NCBI GenBank assembly: GCA_001303665.1 | Contig: LJUF01000085.1 | Location: forward strand, 1 to 14,176 | Direction: 5' to 3' | Source: Phycisphaerae bacterium SM23_33 | Lineage (GTDB): Bacteria; Planctomycetota; Phycisphaerae; SM23-33 | Length of the DNA: 14,176 bases | Shown: positions 1 through 7,087 of the stretch, piece by piece | Numbering within the stretch: position 1 is the stretch's first letter | Layout: every line of letters starts with the position of its first letter | Made by a program: the position numbers and the translations under genes | The notes under the pieces: model-generated | The model's database searches: none | What the model was told of the DNA's origin: nothing | The model's input: the letters and a program-made list of their open reading frames with translations, nothing else

Positions 1-140
1 CGGGTGAGGTCCAGCTGACCGGCCGGACGCGGACCGACCACATCGTCATCTTTGACGGCCAGCCCGGGCTCACCGGCCGCTGCGTCGAGGTGGACATAAC
101 CGCCGCCACCGCCCTGACGCTGATGGGCCGGCGGCGGTGA
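1..140 (+). CDS. miaB: MiaB, tRNA-2-methylthio-N6-dimethylallyladenosine synthase, C-terminal fragment
   Basis: Only the last 45 codons are in the window; the frame starts at base 3 and the TGA is at 138-140. MiaB is a radical-SAM iron-sulfur enzyme that adds the methylthio group to i6A37 of tRNAs reading UNN codons. The visible part is the C-terminal TRAM RNA-binding domain: a GRTRTDHIVIFDG strand pair, then GRCVEVDITAATALTLMG, which follows the usual MiaB ending closely. The catalytic radical-SAM and N-terminal UPF0004 domains lie off the left edge. A related methylthiotransferase such as MtaB or RimO is possible from a TRAM domain alone, but the GRT(R/N)T start and the ITxATxxTLxG ending favour MiaB. 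It converges on the next gene with a 15-bp gap. Confidence 0.8.
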   Translation, partial: GEVQLTGRTRTDHIVIFDGQPGLTGRCVEVDITAATALTLMGRRR

Positions 141-155
141 CCGCCGCCGGACGTG

Positions 156-971
156 TCACAGGCCCAGGAGTTGCCGGACCGGGTCGGGTTCGGCGGGGAT
201 GCGGACGAAGGCCAGGACGACCATGTTGGCGATGGTAATGAGGTCGTAGGGGACGGTGGCGCGGGGGTAGCGCCAGCACTTGAGCTTGTCCAGCCGTCGG
301 GGGCTTTGCCGCGGGTCGAGGATGGGCTTCTGCCCGGCGGCGACCCGGCGGGTGTAGCTGATCCGCGCCCACACGGTCAGCATCGGCAGCAGCGCCTGAT
401 GCCACAGCAGCATAGGCACGTTCTGCCAGATCACCGCGATCAGCACGGCCACCATCCGCTCGCCGCGCTGCCAGTAGCCGACGGTGCAGAACTGGATGAG
501 GTCCTCGGCCCGGGCGCGGGTGTAGGAGATCATCAGGGCGGCGAAGACCGCCAGCATGGGCAGCAGGGCGTAGGTGAGGTTGCCGCGGGCGGCGAAGTAG
601 AAGGCGATGCCGAAGTAGATGACGAAGTCGCTGAAGCGGTCGAGGGTGGAATCCAGGAAGGCGCCGAAGGTGGTGGACTTTCCGCCGATCCGGGCGACGG
701 CCCCGTCGAGCATGTCGCCGGCGCAGCACAGCAGCAGCAGGATGCCGGCCAGCAGCAGCCAGGCGTTCGGCTGGTAGTGACACAGGTCGCCCGGATCGAG
801 GGTCCAGCCGAAAGGCGCCCCGGCCCCAAGGGCGAGGCACACGCCCGCGGCGAGGGTGAAGACCAGCCCCGCGACCGTCAGCATGTTGGGGGTCGCGCCG
901 GCCCTGACCAGCCCGCGGGCAATGCCGTCCCGCAGCCGGGCCACCGCCGTGCCCACAGTGCGTCCGATCAT
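156..971 (-). CDS. CDP-alcohol phosphatidyltransferase, probably an inositol-phosphate phospholipid synthase
   Basis: This is a 271-residue integral membrane enzyme. The CDP-alcohol phosphotransferase signature is complete: D86, D89, G90, A93, R94, G103, D107 and D111, the metal- and CDP-binding aspartates. Several hydrophobic helices are visible (about 31-50, 70-84, 115-128, 133-149, 172-187). After the signature comes SYTRARAED (149-157), then VGYWQRGER (164-172), a pattern resembling the SYxxARAE and VGxxxRxER stretch of phosphatidylinositol-phosphate and phosphatidylglycerophosphate synthases. The gene lies 72 bp downstream of an inositol-phosphate synthase on the same strand, so the likely acceptor is inositol phosphate and the product a phosphatidylinositol phosphate; that substrate is inferred from context. 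ATG 971 was chosen because the longer frame begins only at a TTG (1007) and adds unconvincing residues. Neither start has a clear Shine-Dalgarno. PgsA is the main alternative. Confidence 0.8.
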   Translation of the reverse strand: MIGRTVGTAVARLRDGIARGLVRAGATPNMLTVAGLVFTLAAGVCLALGAGAPFGWTLDPGDLCHYQPNAWLLLAGILLLLCCAGDMLDGAVARIGGKSTTFGAFLDSTLDRFSDFVIYFGIAFYFAARGNLTYALLPMLAVFAALMISYTRARAEDLIQFCTVGYWQRGERMVAVLIAVIWQNVPMLLWHQALLPMLTVWARISYTRRVAAGQKPILDPRQSPRRLDKLKCWRYPRATVPYDLITIANMVVLAFVRIPAEPDPVRQLLGL

Positions 972-1043
972 GGCCGGCAATGTAAGGCAGCGGCCGGGCG
1001 CAGGCAAGCGGCGGCCGATCGCGAGCCGGTCGTTGAACCGTGG

Positions 1044-2210
1044 TTACTTGGCGGGGGTGGGCTGCTTTTCGCGCTTGGCGGGCTGATATCGCTCCGGCGC
1101 CGGCTGGCCTTCGGCGGCGATGAACTCCTCCAGCATCCGCATGGCCTCATAATCGGTGAACTGCACCGGCGGGTGCTTCATGGTGAAGGCCGACACGCCC
1201 ACCAGCGGCCCGGCCAGGCCGCGCTCGCGGGCCAGCTTGCAGCAGCGGATGGCGTCGATGGTCTCGCCGGCGGAGTTGGGCGAGTCCTCCACGCTCAATC
1301 GCAGCTCGATGTTCAGCGGCACGCCGCCGAAGCCCTTCCCCTCGATCCGGCAGAAGCAGATCTTGTTGTCCTTCTGCCAGGGCACGAAGTCGGCCGGGCC
1401 GATGTGAACCTGGTCGTCCGGCAGCGGCACGTCCAGCTGCGACTGCACCGCCTCGGTCTTGGAGATCCGCTTGGACTGCAGCCGCGACTGGTTGAGCATG
1501 TTCAGGAAGTCGGTGTTTCCGCCGGTGTTGAGTTGGTAGGTGGCGGTGATCTCGGCCCCGCGCTCCTTGAACAGCCAGGTCAGCACGCGGTGGACGATGG
1601 TGGCCCCGAGCTGGGCCTTGACGTCGTCGCCGACGCAGGGGATGCCGGCCTGGGTGAAGCGCCTGCCCCAGGCGGGGTCGGAGACGATGAACACCGGGAT
1701 GCAGTTGATGAGGCTGACGCCGGTTTGCAGGCAGCACTCGGCGTAGAACTCAGTGGCCTTCTGGGAGCCGACGGGGACGTAGTTCATGAGGATCTCGGCC
1801 CCGCTTTCCCGCAGCAGCTTGACGATGTCCTTCACGGCGGCATTGGGGCGGTCGGCCACCACGAAGCGCTGGTGCTCGGGGTAGTGCTGCATGTGGTCGG
1901 CCACGCCGTCCAGGACGTTGCCCATGGCCACGATGACATTGTCGTAGCGGAAGTCGCTGTAGAAGGCCTTGGTGTTGTTGGGAAGGGCGAAGACGGCCTC
2001 GTGCAGCGGCCGGCCGACCTTCCGGGCGTCGATGTCGACGGCGGCGACCACCTCGATGTCACCGGGGCCGTAGCCCTGGATCTCCGGGTGCAGCAGCCCC
2101 ACGCCCCTGCGGGCGTCCTCGTCGGGCCCGTCCTGGTAATAATGAATGCCCTGGATGAGGGACGAAGCGCAATTCCCGATCCCTACGACGGCGACGCGAA
2201 CCTTCTCCAT
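1044..2210 (-). CDS. ino1: myo-Inositol-1(3)-phosphate synthase
   Basis: The 388-residue product is a cytosolic NAD-dependent enzyme that isomerises glucose 6-phosphate to myo-inositol phosphate. It belongs to the short prokaryotic form (actinobacterial and archaeal type), not the roughly 510-residue eukaryotic form. Visible marks are the Rossmann loop GIGNCASS (10-17), YVPVGS (144-149), GDDVKAQLGATIVHR (194-208), NTGGNTDFLN (228-237), KRISKTEAV (247-255) and SVEDSPNSAG (306-315); the Lys-rich middle segments carry the catalytic residues in this family. The C-terminal ~20 residues are rich in Pro, Lys and Gln and probably disordered. ATG 2210 is preceded by GAGGA at a 5-nt spacing. The next gene downstream is a CDP-alcohol phosphatidyltransferase, which suggests the inositol phosphate feeds a phospholipid. 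Other uses, such as a compatible solute or a glycan, are not excluded. Confidence 0.95.
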   Translation of the reverse strand: MEKVRVAVVGIGNCASSLIQGIHYYQDGPDEDARRGVGLLHPEIQGYGPGDIEVVAAVDIDARKVGRPLHEAVFALPNNTKAFYSDFRYDNVIVAMGNVLDGVADHMQHYPEHQRFVVADRPNAAVKDIVKLLRESGAEILMNYVPVGSQKATEFYAECCLQTGVSLINCIPVFIVSDPAWGRRFTQAGIPCVGDDVKAQLGATIVHRVLTWLFKERGAEITATYQLNTGGNTDFLNMLNQSRLQSKRISKTEAVQSQLDVPLPDDQVHIGPADFVPWQKDNKICFCRIEGKGFGGVPLNIELRLSVEDSPNSAGETIDAIRCCKLARERGLAGPLVGVSAFTMKHPPVQFTDYEAMRMLEEFIAAEGQPAPERYQPAKREKQPTPAK

Positions 2211-2314
2211 GATCGTCCTCGGTACGTTTCTGGCTTCGATCCCGACCGCCGGTCCGAACCCCAGGATGCCCGGCTGCCGCTGGGACTGGCGACCAGCCGA
2301 AGGAACGCCAGATT
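2211..2314 (-). other. Spacer between the TlyA-like gene and ino1 with a hairpin after the stop codon
   Basis: This 104-bp gap has no gene. On the minus strand, three bases after the TlyA-like stop, CTGGCG (2311-2306) can pair perfectly with CGCCAG (2291-2286) around a 14-nt loop. No T-tract follows, so an intrinsic terminator is doubtful. I see no convincing promoter for ino1 here, so ino1 may be read through from upstream or use a promoter unlike sigma-70. Confidence 0.35.
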
Positions 2315-2956
2315 CTAGGCCCCCGGCCCGTTGGCGTCAAGAAATTGTGAATTTGTGGGCGTCGGCCGGTGGGCCTGGAGGGGGCGAAGGTGCAGGAAGA
2401 ACTCGAGGTTGCCGCCCTTGCCGGTGAGCGGGCTGGGCATGACCGCCAGGGGCGGCAGGCCTATCTCGGCGAGCTCCTGGCAGACGCGTCGGCAGACGTC
2501 GGCCGCTCGGGCGAAGTCGAGGCGGCCGCGGGCGGCCGCGCCCGGCCCCGCGCCGGGCAGCTTGGCCAGCTCGTAATGCGGCTTGAGCAGCGAGACGACC
2601 TGCCCGCCGGCCTTCAGCCAGCGCGCCGCGGCCGGGACGATCAGCCGCTGCGGCGTGAAGGCCACGTCGATGACGACTAGGTCCACCTGGGCCGGCGGCT
2701 CGACGTACAGGGCGTTGGTCCGTTCCATGACGACCACGCGCGGGTCGTTCCGCAGCCGCCAGTCCAGGGCTCCGTAGCCGGTGTCCACCGCGAAGACCTG
2801 CCGGGCCCCGCGCTGCAGCAGGCAGTCGGTGAAGCCGCCCACGTTGGCCCCGAAGTCGGCGCACAGACACCCACCGACGGAGATCCGAAAGGCATCCAGC
2901 GCGGCCAGCAGCTTCTCGCCGCCGCGGGAGACAAAGCCTCCTTCGGCAGGGGTCAT
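2315..2956 (-). CDS. TlyA/YqxC-family rRNA (ribose-2'-O) methyltransferase lacking the S4 domain
   Basis: This 213-residue SAM-dependent methyltransferase is of the TlyA family, whose known members 2'-O-methylate C1920 of 23S rRNA and, in the longer form, C1409 of 16S rRNA. The Rossmann-like methyltransferase domain looks intact: FVSRGGEKL (8-16), the SAM loop DFGANVGGFTD (34-44), VIDVAF (95-100), LLKPHYE (124-129) and GNLEFFL (182-188). K15, D97, K125 and E185 are placed as the FtsJ-like KDKE tetrad. Family members are usually about 245-270 residues, with an N-terminal S4 RNA-binding domain before SRGG. Here the protein starts seven residues before that point, and the upstream frame meets a stop at 3026-3028, inside the end of rpsT, so no S4 domain can be encoded. 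The start has no clear Shine-Dalgarno. It follows rpsT by 52 bp. Confidence 0.85.
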   Translation of the reverse strand: MTPAEGGFVSRGGEKLLAALDAFRISVGGCLCADFGANVGGFTDCLLQRGARQVFAVDTGYGALDWRLRNDPRVVVMERTNALYVEPPAQVDLVVIDVAFTPQRLIVPAAARWLKAGGQVVSLLKPHYELAKLPGAGPGAAARGRLDFARAADVCRRVCQELAEIGLPPLAVMPSPLTGKGGNLEFFLHLRPLQAHRPTPTNSQFLDANGPGA

Positions 2957-2963
2957 GGCGATT

Positions 2964-2969
2964 ATTTTA
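2964..2969 (-). promoter_or_regulatory. Possible -10 element for a leaderless TlyA-like transcript
   Basis: On the minus strand TAAAAT (one mismatch from TATAAT) lies 7 nt before ATG 2956, which would place transcription start at or next to the start codon. No Shine-Dalgarno and no good -35 are visible. This is a weak inference; co-transcription with rpsT is the alternative. Confidence 0.2.
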
Positions 2970-3008
2970 CCGCCCCGGCCGGCGGCGGGGGTGCTCTGGG
3001 ATTCGGCC

Positions 3009-3275
3009 TCAGCCGGCCATGGCCTTCAGACGCCTGGCCAGCCGGGACTTCTTCCTGGCGGCGGCGTTCTTGTGGATGGCGCCTTGGGCGGCCACCTTGT
3101 CCAGCCGCTTGTAGGCTTCCTTGAGCCGGTCGGCGGCCTGGTCGGGCTGCCCGGCGGCGACGGCCGCCTCGAAGGCGCGGATGCTGTCCTTGACGCGGTC
3201 CTTTCGCCGGCGGTTCCGCAGCCGGCGGATGATGTTCTGGCGGATGCGTTTCCTGGCTGATTTCGAATGCGCCAC
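3009..3275 (-). CDS. rpsT: 30S ribosomal protein S20
   Basis: The 88-residue, very basic protein is a primary 16S rRNA binder of the small-subunit body. Its start (M)AHSKSARKRIRQN, the run RLRNRRRKDRVKDSIRAFE, and the late block GAIHKNAAARKKSRLARRL are the standard S20 pattern, and the length is normal for the family. The start codon is GTG (3275), preceded by GGAG in AGGAGAGG about 6-8 nt upstream. It has its own strong promoter in the 125-bp gap from the TPR gene, and the short leader of about 46 nt leaves little room for a regulatory structure. The neighbours RsmA and TlyA-like make a small-subunit theme. Confidence 0.97.
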   Translation of the reverse strand: MAHSKSARKRIRQNIIRRLRNRRRKDRVKDSIRAFEAAVAAGQPDQAADRLKEAYKRLDKVAAQGAIHKNAAARKKSRLARRLKAMAG

Positions 3276-3328
3276 GAATGCCTCTCCTACTGACTCGGGC
3301 CACCCTGGCCGCCGCGAGCGAACGCAGC

Positions 3329-3356
3329 ATTATACCCCTGGCGGCGAGGGCGCCAA
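3329..3356 (-). promoter_or_regulatory. rpsT promoter
   Basis: On the minus strand the -10 is a perfect TATAAT (3334-3329). A -35 of TTGGCG (3356-3351, four of six consensus bases) lies 16 bp upstream. This predicts transcription start near 3322, about 46 nt before the GTG start of rpsT. It is the best sigma-70-like promoter of the minus-strand block and would make rpsT and the genes after it independent of the upstream genes. Confidence 0.65.
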
Positions 3357-3357
3357 C

Positions 3358-3384
3358 CCGGCACCGGCTGATCCGCGGCGCCGG
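3358..3384 (-). terminator. Hairpin after the TPR gene, possible terminator without a T-tract
   Basis: On the minus-strand transcript CCGGCGCCG (3384-3376) pairs with CGGUGCCGG (3366-3358) in a 9-bp stem with one G-U pair and a 9-nt loop, 16 nt after the stop of the TPR gene. The G-U pair is an A-C mismatch on the other strand, so the fold fits the minus-strand transcript. No run of U follows, so it is either an atypical terminator or a transcript-end stabiliser. It sits just upstream of the rpsT promoter. Confidence 0.35.
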
Positions 3385-3400
3385 CGGCGGAGGCGGCCGA

Positions 3401-4801
3401 TCAGGGCGATGCCCCCGCCTCGCCCGGCCCCGAGTCGATCTTCTTGCGAAGGGCCTCGATCCGTTCCCGCACGTCGCGGTAGTTGTAGTCCATCTGGGCG
3501 ACGTGGGAGAAGTGCTCCAGGGCCTTTTCGTGCTCCTGCGTCGCTTCCAGCGACTCGCCGAGGTCGTAGTGCAGCTCCTTGGCCCGCTCCTCGCCCGGCT
3601 CCAGCTCCAGGGCCCGCTGGAAGGTTTCGACGGCCTCGCGGTGCCAGCCCTTCCGGGCGAAGCCCTTGCCCAGCAGGGTCGTGGCCAGGATCCGCCGCTT
3701 GGGGTCTCGCTGGGCCTGCTGGAGCGAGGCGATGGCCTCGTCGACCTGCCCGGCGATCAGCTGCCGCCGGCCGAGCTCGAACTTGATGGACAGGTCGGTG
3801 GGGTATTGGCTGGCCTGCTCGGCGTACATCCCCAGCTCGAAGCCCAGCAGCTTCCTGGCCGCCTCCAAGGAGGCCTGCTGGTCGCCCTGTTGCCTCAGCC
3901 TGTTGATCTCCCGCTTCATCTGCCGGACCTTGACGTCGTCCATCCGCATCTTGAAGCGGTACTGCTTGGTATCGGCGTAGCCCCTTCTGAGAACGTCAAC
4001 GGCCGTGTTCTCGTACCCTTCCTCTTCGAGCTTCAGCAGGGCGTCGACCAGGCCGTCAATCTTGCCGGGAACGCTCGGGTTGGATTCGTACTCCGACCGG
4101 GCCTTGTCGATCTCCCTTTCGATGAACGTCCGGCTCTGGGCCAACTGGTCCTGCTGGGCCAGCTCCACCTGCTTTTCCATGTCGCGAACGCTCTCGACGA
4201 AGGAGGTCTCGCCGTCGTAGCGGCCCTGCTTGATGGTGTCCCGGGCGGAAAGATCCTTGGCCTTGTCCGCTAGGGCGGCGTCGTTGGGATACGCCCGCAC
4301 GGCCAGGTCGCAGACCTGCACGGCCGAGGAGAATTCCTCGATGTCGGCGTAGGCCTCGGCCAGCATCACGCAGATGTGCTTGTTGGGACGTTTGGCCTGC
4401 CGCATGGACTCCAGCAGGAGGTCGCAGATCCACCGGATGAGGCCGCGGTCTTCGACTTTTCGCGCGGCCTTGAACAACGACACCATGTGCCCGAGCTTGC
4501 CCGGGTTCTTGGACAGGAGGTACTCGGCGTTGACCAGGGCCTCGACGGGCTCCTTGCCGCCCCTGCGCTTGAGCTGCTCCAACAGGCCGGCCGACTTGCC
4601 GCCCTGCATCTTCCGCTTCAGCCCCACGTCGCGCAGCGGCACGTGTCCGCGATCGAGGTTGGCCGGCTCGCGGCGGATGCCCTCCAGGTACAGTTGGATG
4701 GCGAAGTCCCAGTTGCCGCTCTCGGCCACCTGGTCGGCGCGGTCGAAGAAGGCCTTGCCCTTGCCGGGGGTCGGTTCCGGTCTCTTCTCTGCCTCTGCCA
4801 T
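3401..4801 (-). CDS. TPR-repeat protein of unknown function
   Basis: The 466-residue protein has no signal peptide or membrane segment, so it is probably cytosolic. Tetratricopeptide-like helix pairs are visible near the N-terminus (about 16-49, with NWDFAIQLYLEGIRREPAN), in the middle (about 141-178, AYADIEEFSSAVQVCDLAVRAYP) and as a run near the C-terminus (about 335-445, including AVETFQRALELEPGEERAKE). Between them (about 190-330) is a charged Gln/Glu/Arg-rich stretch likely to be helical or coiled coil. TPRs bind protein partners; the partner is unknown. ATG 4801 is preferred over the TTG one codon before it; only a weak AGAGAG lies upstream. It follows rsmA by 94 bp on the same strand. 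The gene is probably a planctomycete conserved family, but I cannot assign a role. Confidence 0.85.
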   Translation of the reverse strand: MAEAEKRPEPTPGKGKAFFDRADQVAESGNWDFAIQLYLEGIRREPANLDRGHVPLRDVGLKRKMQGGKSAGLLEQLKRRGGKEPVEALVNAEYLLSKNPGKLGHMVSLFKAARKVEDRGLIRWICDLLLESMRQAKRPNKHICVMLAEAYADIEEFSSAVQVCDLAVRAYPNDAALADKAKDLSARDTIKQGRYDGETSFVESVRDMEKQVELAQQDQLAQSRTFIEREIDKARSEYESNPSVPGKIDGLVDALLKLEEEGYENTAVDVLRRGYADTKQYRFKMRMDDVKVRQMKREINRLRQQGDQQASLEAARKLLGFELGMYAEQASQYPTDLSIKFELGRRQLIAGQVDEAIASLQQAQRDPKRRILATTLLGKGFARKGWHREAVETFQRALELEPGEERAKELHYDLGESLEATQEHEKALEHFSHVAQMDYNYRDVRERIEALRKKIDSGPGEAGASP

Positions 4802-4840
4802 CAAGCGGCACTCTCTGCGCTGGAAGTCGGCAGGAGCTAT

Positions 4841-4869
4841 ACCCTATCCCAGCGCGGCGGGGTTGACAA
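4841..4869 (-). promoter_or_regulatory. Possible promoter for the TPR gene
   Basis: On the minus strand TTGTCA (4869-4864, five of six -35 bases) is followed after 17 bp by TAGGGT (4846-4841), a poor -10 with three of six matches. Start would be near 4834, some 33 nt before the gene. It lies in the only sizeable gap (94 bp) between rsmA and the TPR gene, but a chance match is quite possible. Confidence 0.3.
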
Positions 4870-4895
4870 GCCCGGCATCGCTTCTAAGCCCTTCC

Positions 4896-5834
4896 TCAAT
4901 TTTGCATTGTACCATGTTCGCCCTTGCCGGTGGGACAAGCCAGCAGGTTCGCCAGGGCCAGGAATCCGCCTGGGGCCACCTCCTGCGGCCGCCGACCGGC
5001 ATCGATCCCCGCCGAGGCCAGCGCCGCCAGGAACTGCTCCCTCGGGAAGGGGAAACTGCGGCTGCGGGCGGCGGCGGCCACCTGCTTGCGCCGCAGCCCG
5101 AACGTCGCCGACAGCACCGCACAGAGGCTGGCGGCGTCGGCCAGCCGGGCGGCCGCGGCGGCGTCGAAATCCAGCCGCACCATCTGCGAGTGAACCTTCG
5201 GCCGCGGCCAGAAGGCCTCCGGAGGCATGACCTTGCCGGCCTGGACGCGGCTGAGCAGGGCGACGATCACGCTGACCCGCCCGTAAGCCGCCTCGCCCAC
5301 CCCGGCCGTCAGGCGGTCGGCCAGCTCCTTTTGCACGGTGAAGGTGAGTGTGTCGAAGCGGACCTGGGCCGAGCCCTCGGCCGCCCGGCCGGCCTTGACC
5401 GCCTGCCAGGAACGCAGCAGGCAGTTGATGATGACGGGCACGGCCACGCTGAAGGGCAGGTTGGCCACCAGGTGGACGCTGCGGTCCGGCGCCAAGGCCG
5501 CCAGCACCTCCGCCGCCAGGGCGTGCTTGCCGGCCAGCGCGTCGCGATTGAGAATCGTCAGGTTCTCCCGCTGGCTGAGCCGGCGGCCGAGGATCTCCGC
5601 CAGGGCCTTGTCCATTTCCACGGCCACCACGCGCCGGGCCCGCCCCAGCAGCTCTTCGGTCAAGGATCCGGTGGCGGCGCCGACTTCAAGCACCGTCTCG
5701 CCGCCGGTCAGGCCGGCCAGGGACACGAGCTTGTTCATCAGGTTGGGGTCGATGAGGAAGCTCTGGCCCAGCCCGCGTCGAGGCCTGTGCCCGGCCCGGG
5801 CGAGGAGCTGCTTGATTTCGGAGAGCTTCTGCAC
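4896..5834 (-). CDS. rsmA: RsmA/KsgA, 16S rRNA (adenine1518-N6/adenine1519-N6)-dimethyltransferase
   Basis: This enzyme dimethylates two adjacent adenines in the 3'-terminal helix 45 of 16S rRNA late in 30S assembly. The 312-residue product has the N-terminal GLGQSFLIDP (21-30), SAM motif VLEVGAATGSLT (48-59, with GAATG where GPGxG is usual), acidic VEMD (72-75), RDAL (97-100), the catalytic NLPF (125-128; usually NLPY), and the C-terminal-domain landmarks PPEAFWPRPKV (204-214) and FGLRRKQV (245-252). Phe in NLPF is a known variant at this position in the wider family and need not abolish activity. The start is GTG, only 3 nt after the oxidoreductase stop, with GGAG in the end of that gene serving as ribosome binding site, so the two are likely translationally coupled. 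Confidence 0.93.
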   Translation of the reverse strand: MQKLSEIKQLLARAGHRPRRGLGQSFLIDPNLMNKLVSLAGLTGGETVLEVGAATGSLTEELLGRARRVVAVEMDKALAEILGRRLSQRENLTILNRDALAGKHALAAEVLAALAPDRSVHLVANLPFSVAVPVIINCLLRSWQAVKAGRAAEGSAQVRFDTLTFTVQKELADRLTAGVGEAAYGRVSVIVALLSRVQAGKVMPPEAFWPRPKVHSQMVRLDFDAAAAARLADAASLCAVLSATFGLRRKQVAAAARSRSFPFPREQFLAALASAGIDAGRRPQEVAPGGFLALANLLACPTGKGEHGTMQN

Positions 5835-5837
5835 GCG

Positions 5838-6857
5838 TTAATGGATCTCCACGGCCCGGCCGGAGCGGATGGCCTGGGCCTCGGCCAGGGCCAGCGCCAC
5901 CGACTGCCGCGACGATTCCGGCGGTACGACCCGGCTGGGCTTGCCGCTGCGGATGCATCGGATGAAGTGGTCCATCTCCGCCTCGTAGCCGCTGACGGCG
6001 GGGGCCTGCAGCTCTTCGGCCGAGTCGCTGTAAAGCCACAGGGTCGGCCGCTTGTCCATGGCATACACCAGCGTGGCCCTTTCCAGGCACATGCGGAAGG
6101 ACATCACGAACGGGATGTCCTCGCCGGCCGACCAGCCGCCCTCAAGCTGCACCACCGGGCCGGCCCGCCCATAGTCATACCAGCTCAGCACCTGGTCGTA
6201 TCCGCCGGAGGGGCCCCTCAGCCCGCGGGCGCGGACCGACCGCGGCGGGCCCAGCAGGTACAGGGCGTAGTCCACGTCGTGGATGTGCAGGTCCAGCAGG
6301 GCCCCGCCGGACTTCTTGTGGTCGGTGAACCAGCCCCGGGCCCCGAAGGTGGGCACGCCGCAGCGCCGGCTCATGGTCAGCAGCTGAAGCCGGCCGAAGC
6401 GGCCGGAGCGCACGATCTCGGCCGCGGCGGCGTACTCGCCCCAGAAGCGGATGCAGTGGCCGATCATCAGCGTCCGGCCGGCCTTTCCGGCGGCGGCCAG
6501 CATCCGGTCGCAGTCGGCCAGCTTCAGGGCCATCGGCTTTTCGCAGAAGACGTGCTTTCCCGCCGCCAGGGCCGCGCAGCTCAGCCGGGCGTGCAGGTGG
6601 CTGGGCGTGGCCACCACGACCGCGTCAATGTCCTCGTCATTGAGGATTTCCTCCAGCGTTTGGCAGCGCCGGACGGCCGATTCGTCCCAGCCGGCCGCGC
6701 CCGTCTCGATGTTCCCCCCGCCCGGGGCCAGCGGGCGGGTGAGGCGCTGCGGGTCGCTGTCGTGCACGGCCCGGATTTCGGCCTGCGGGCGGGCGGCCAG
6801 CGTGGCCAGGTGGGTCCGGCCCATGAATCCCAACCCCAACACGGCGAATCGCAGCAT
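5838..6857 (-). CDS. Gfo/Idh/MocA-family NAD(P)-dependent oxidoreductase
   Basis: The 339-residue protein has the two-domain plan of this family. The N-terminal Rossmann fold carries GLGFMG (8-13). The family signature CEKPMAL (105-111) has the catalytic Lys107, and the C-terminal domain has GGALLDLHIHDVD (184-196) with Asp189 and His193 in the usual DxxxH arrangement. Members oxidise or reduce sugars, inositols and their derivatives; substrate cannot be read from sequence. A link with the nearby inositol-phosphate synthase is tempting, but four genes separate them. No Tat or Sec signal is visible, unlike many planctomycete paralogues, so it is probably cytosolic. ATG 6857 has GGGAG 7 nt upstream. 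It is the first gene of the minus-strand block and is divergent from recJ. Confidence 0.9.
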   Translation of the reverse strand: MLRFAVLGLGFMGRTHLATLAARPQAEIRAVHDSDPQRLTRPLAPGGGNIETGAAGWDESAVRRCQTLEEILNDEDIDAVVVATPSHLHARLSCAALAAGKHVFCEKPMALKLADCDRMLAAAGKAGRTLMIGHCIRFWGEYAAAAEIVRSGRFGRLQLLTMSRRCGVPTFGARGWFTDHKKSGGALLDLHIHDVDYALYLLGPPRSVRARGLRGPSGGYDQVLSWYDYGRAGPVVQLEGGWSAGEDIPFVMSFRMCLERATLVYAMDKRPTLWLYSDSAEELQAPAVSGYEAEMDHFIRCIRSGKPSRVVPPESSRQSVALALAEAQAIRSGRAVEIH

Positions 6858-6911
6858 GGCGGCACTCCCTGAGACCGTTGGCGGCGGCTGCTTTCAGACG
6901 GCCGGACGCCT

Positions 6912-6941
6912 AATATATCTGAGGGCAGGGCGCGGCGAGAA
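6912..6941 (-). promoter_or_regulatory. Possible promoter for the oxidoreductase-rsmA unit
   Basis: On the minus strand TATATT (6917-6912, five of six) sits in an AT-rich island that stands out from the surrounding GC. The best -35, TTCTCG (6941-6936, 18-bp spacer), is poor. Start would be near 6905, roughly 48 nt before the gene. Confidence 0.35.
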
Positions 6942-7048
6942 GGCTCAGCCCGAAATCCCGGCCGGCAGACCGCCTCATGCAGGCGGCGCATCCGCAAGGC
7001 CGCGCCGAGCCGGATGTGTTCCGGGTCGCCTGGCGGCGGCTGGGACGT

Positions 7049-7054
7049 TATAAT
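7049..7054 (+). promoter_or_regulatory. recJ -10 element
   Basis: A perfect TATAAT lies 34 bp upstream of the recJ ATG, predicting a leader of about 27 nt. No convincing -35 is found at 16-18 bp, so the promoter may be weak or need an activator. It is the only such hexamer in the 230-bp divergent region 6858-7087, which otherwise holds GC-rich sequence without a gene. Confidence 0.45.
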
Positions 7055-7087
7055 CTTCCCGTCGGCGCAGGAAGGTGAAGTCGGGAG

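Noticed and set aside
153..2318. A + strand open frame of about 720 codons opposite ino1 and the CDP-alcohol phosphatidyltransferase
   Set aside because: It mirrors two well-recognised minus-strand genes, has low-complexity Gly/Val/Asp/His composition typical of antisense frames in GC-rich DNA, and matches no family.
4374..6872. A + strand open frame of over 800 codons opposite rsmA and the oxidoreductase
   Set aside because: It is antisense to two genes with intact catalytic motifs and has no domain; high GC at third positions keeps the opposite frame open.
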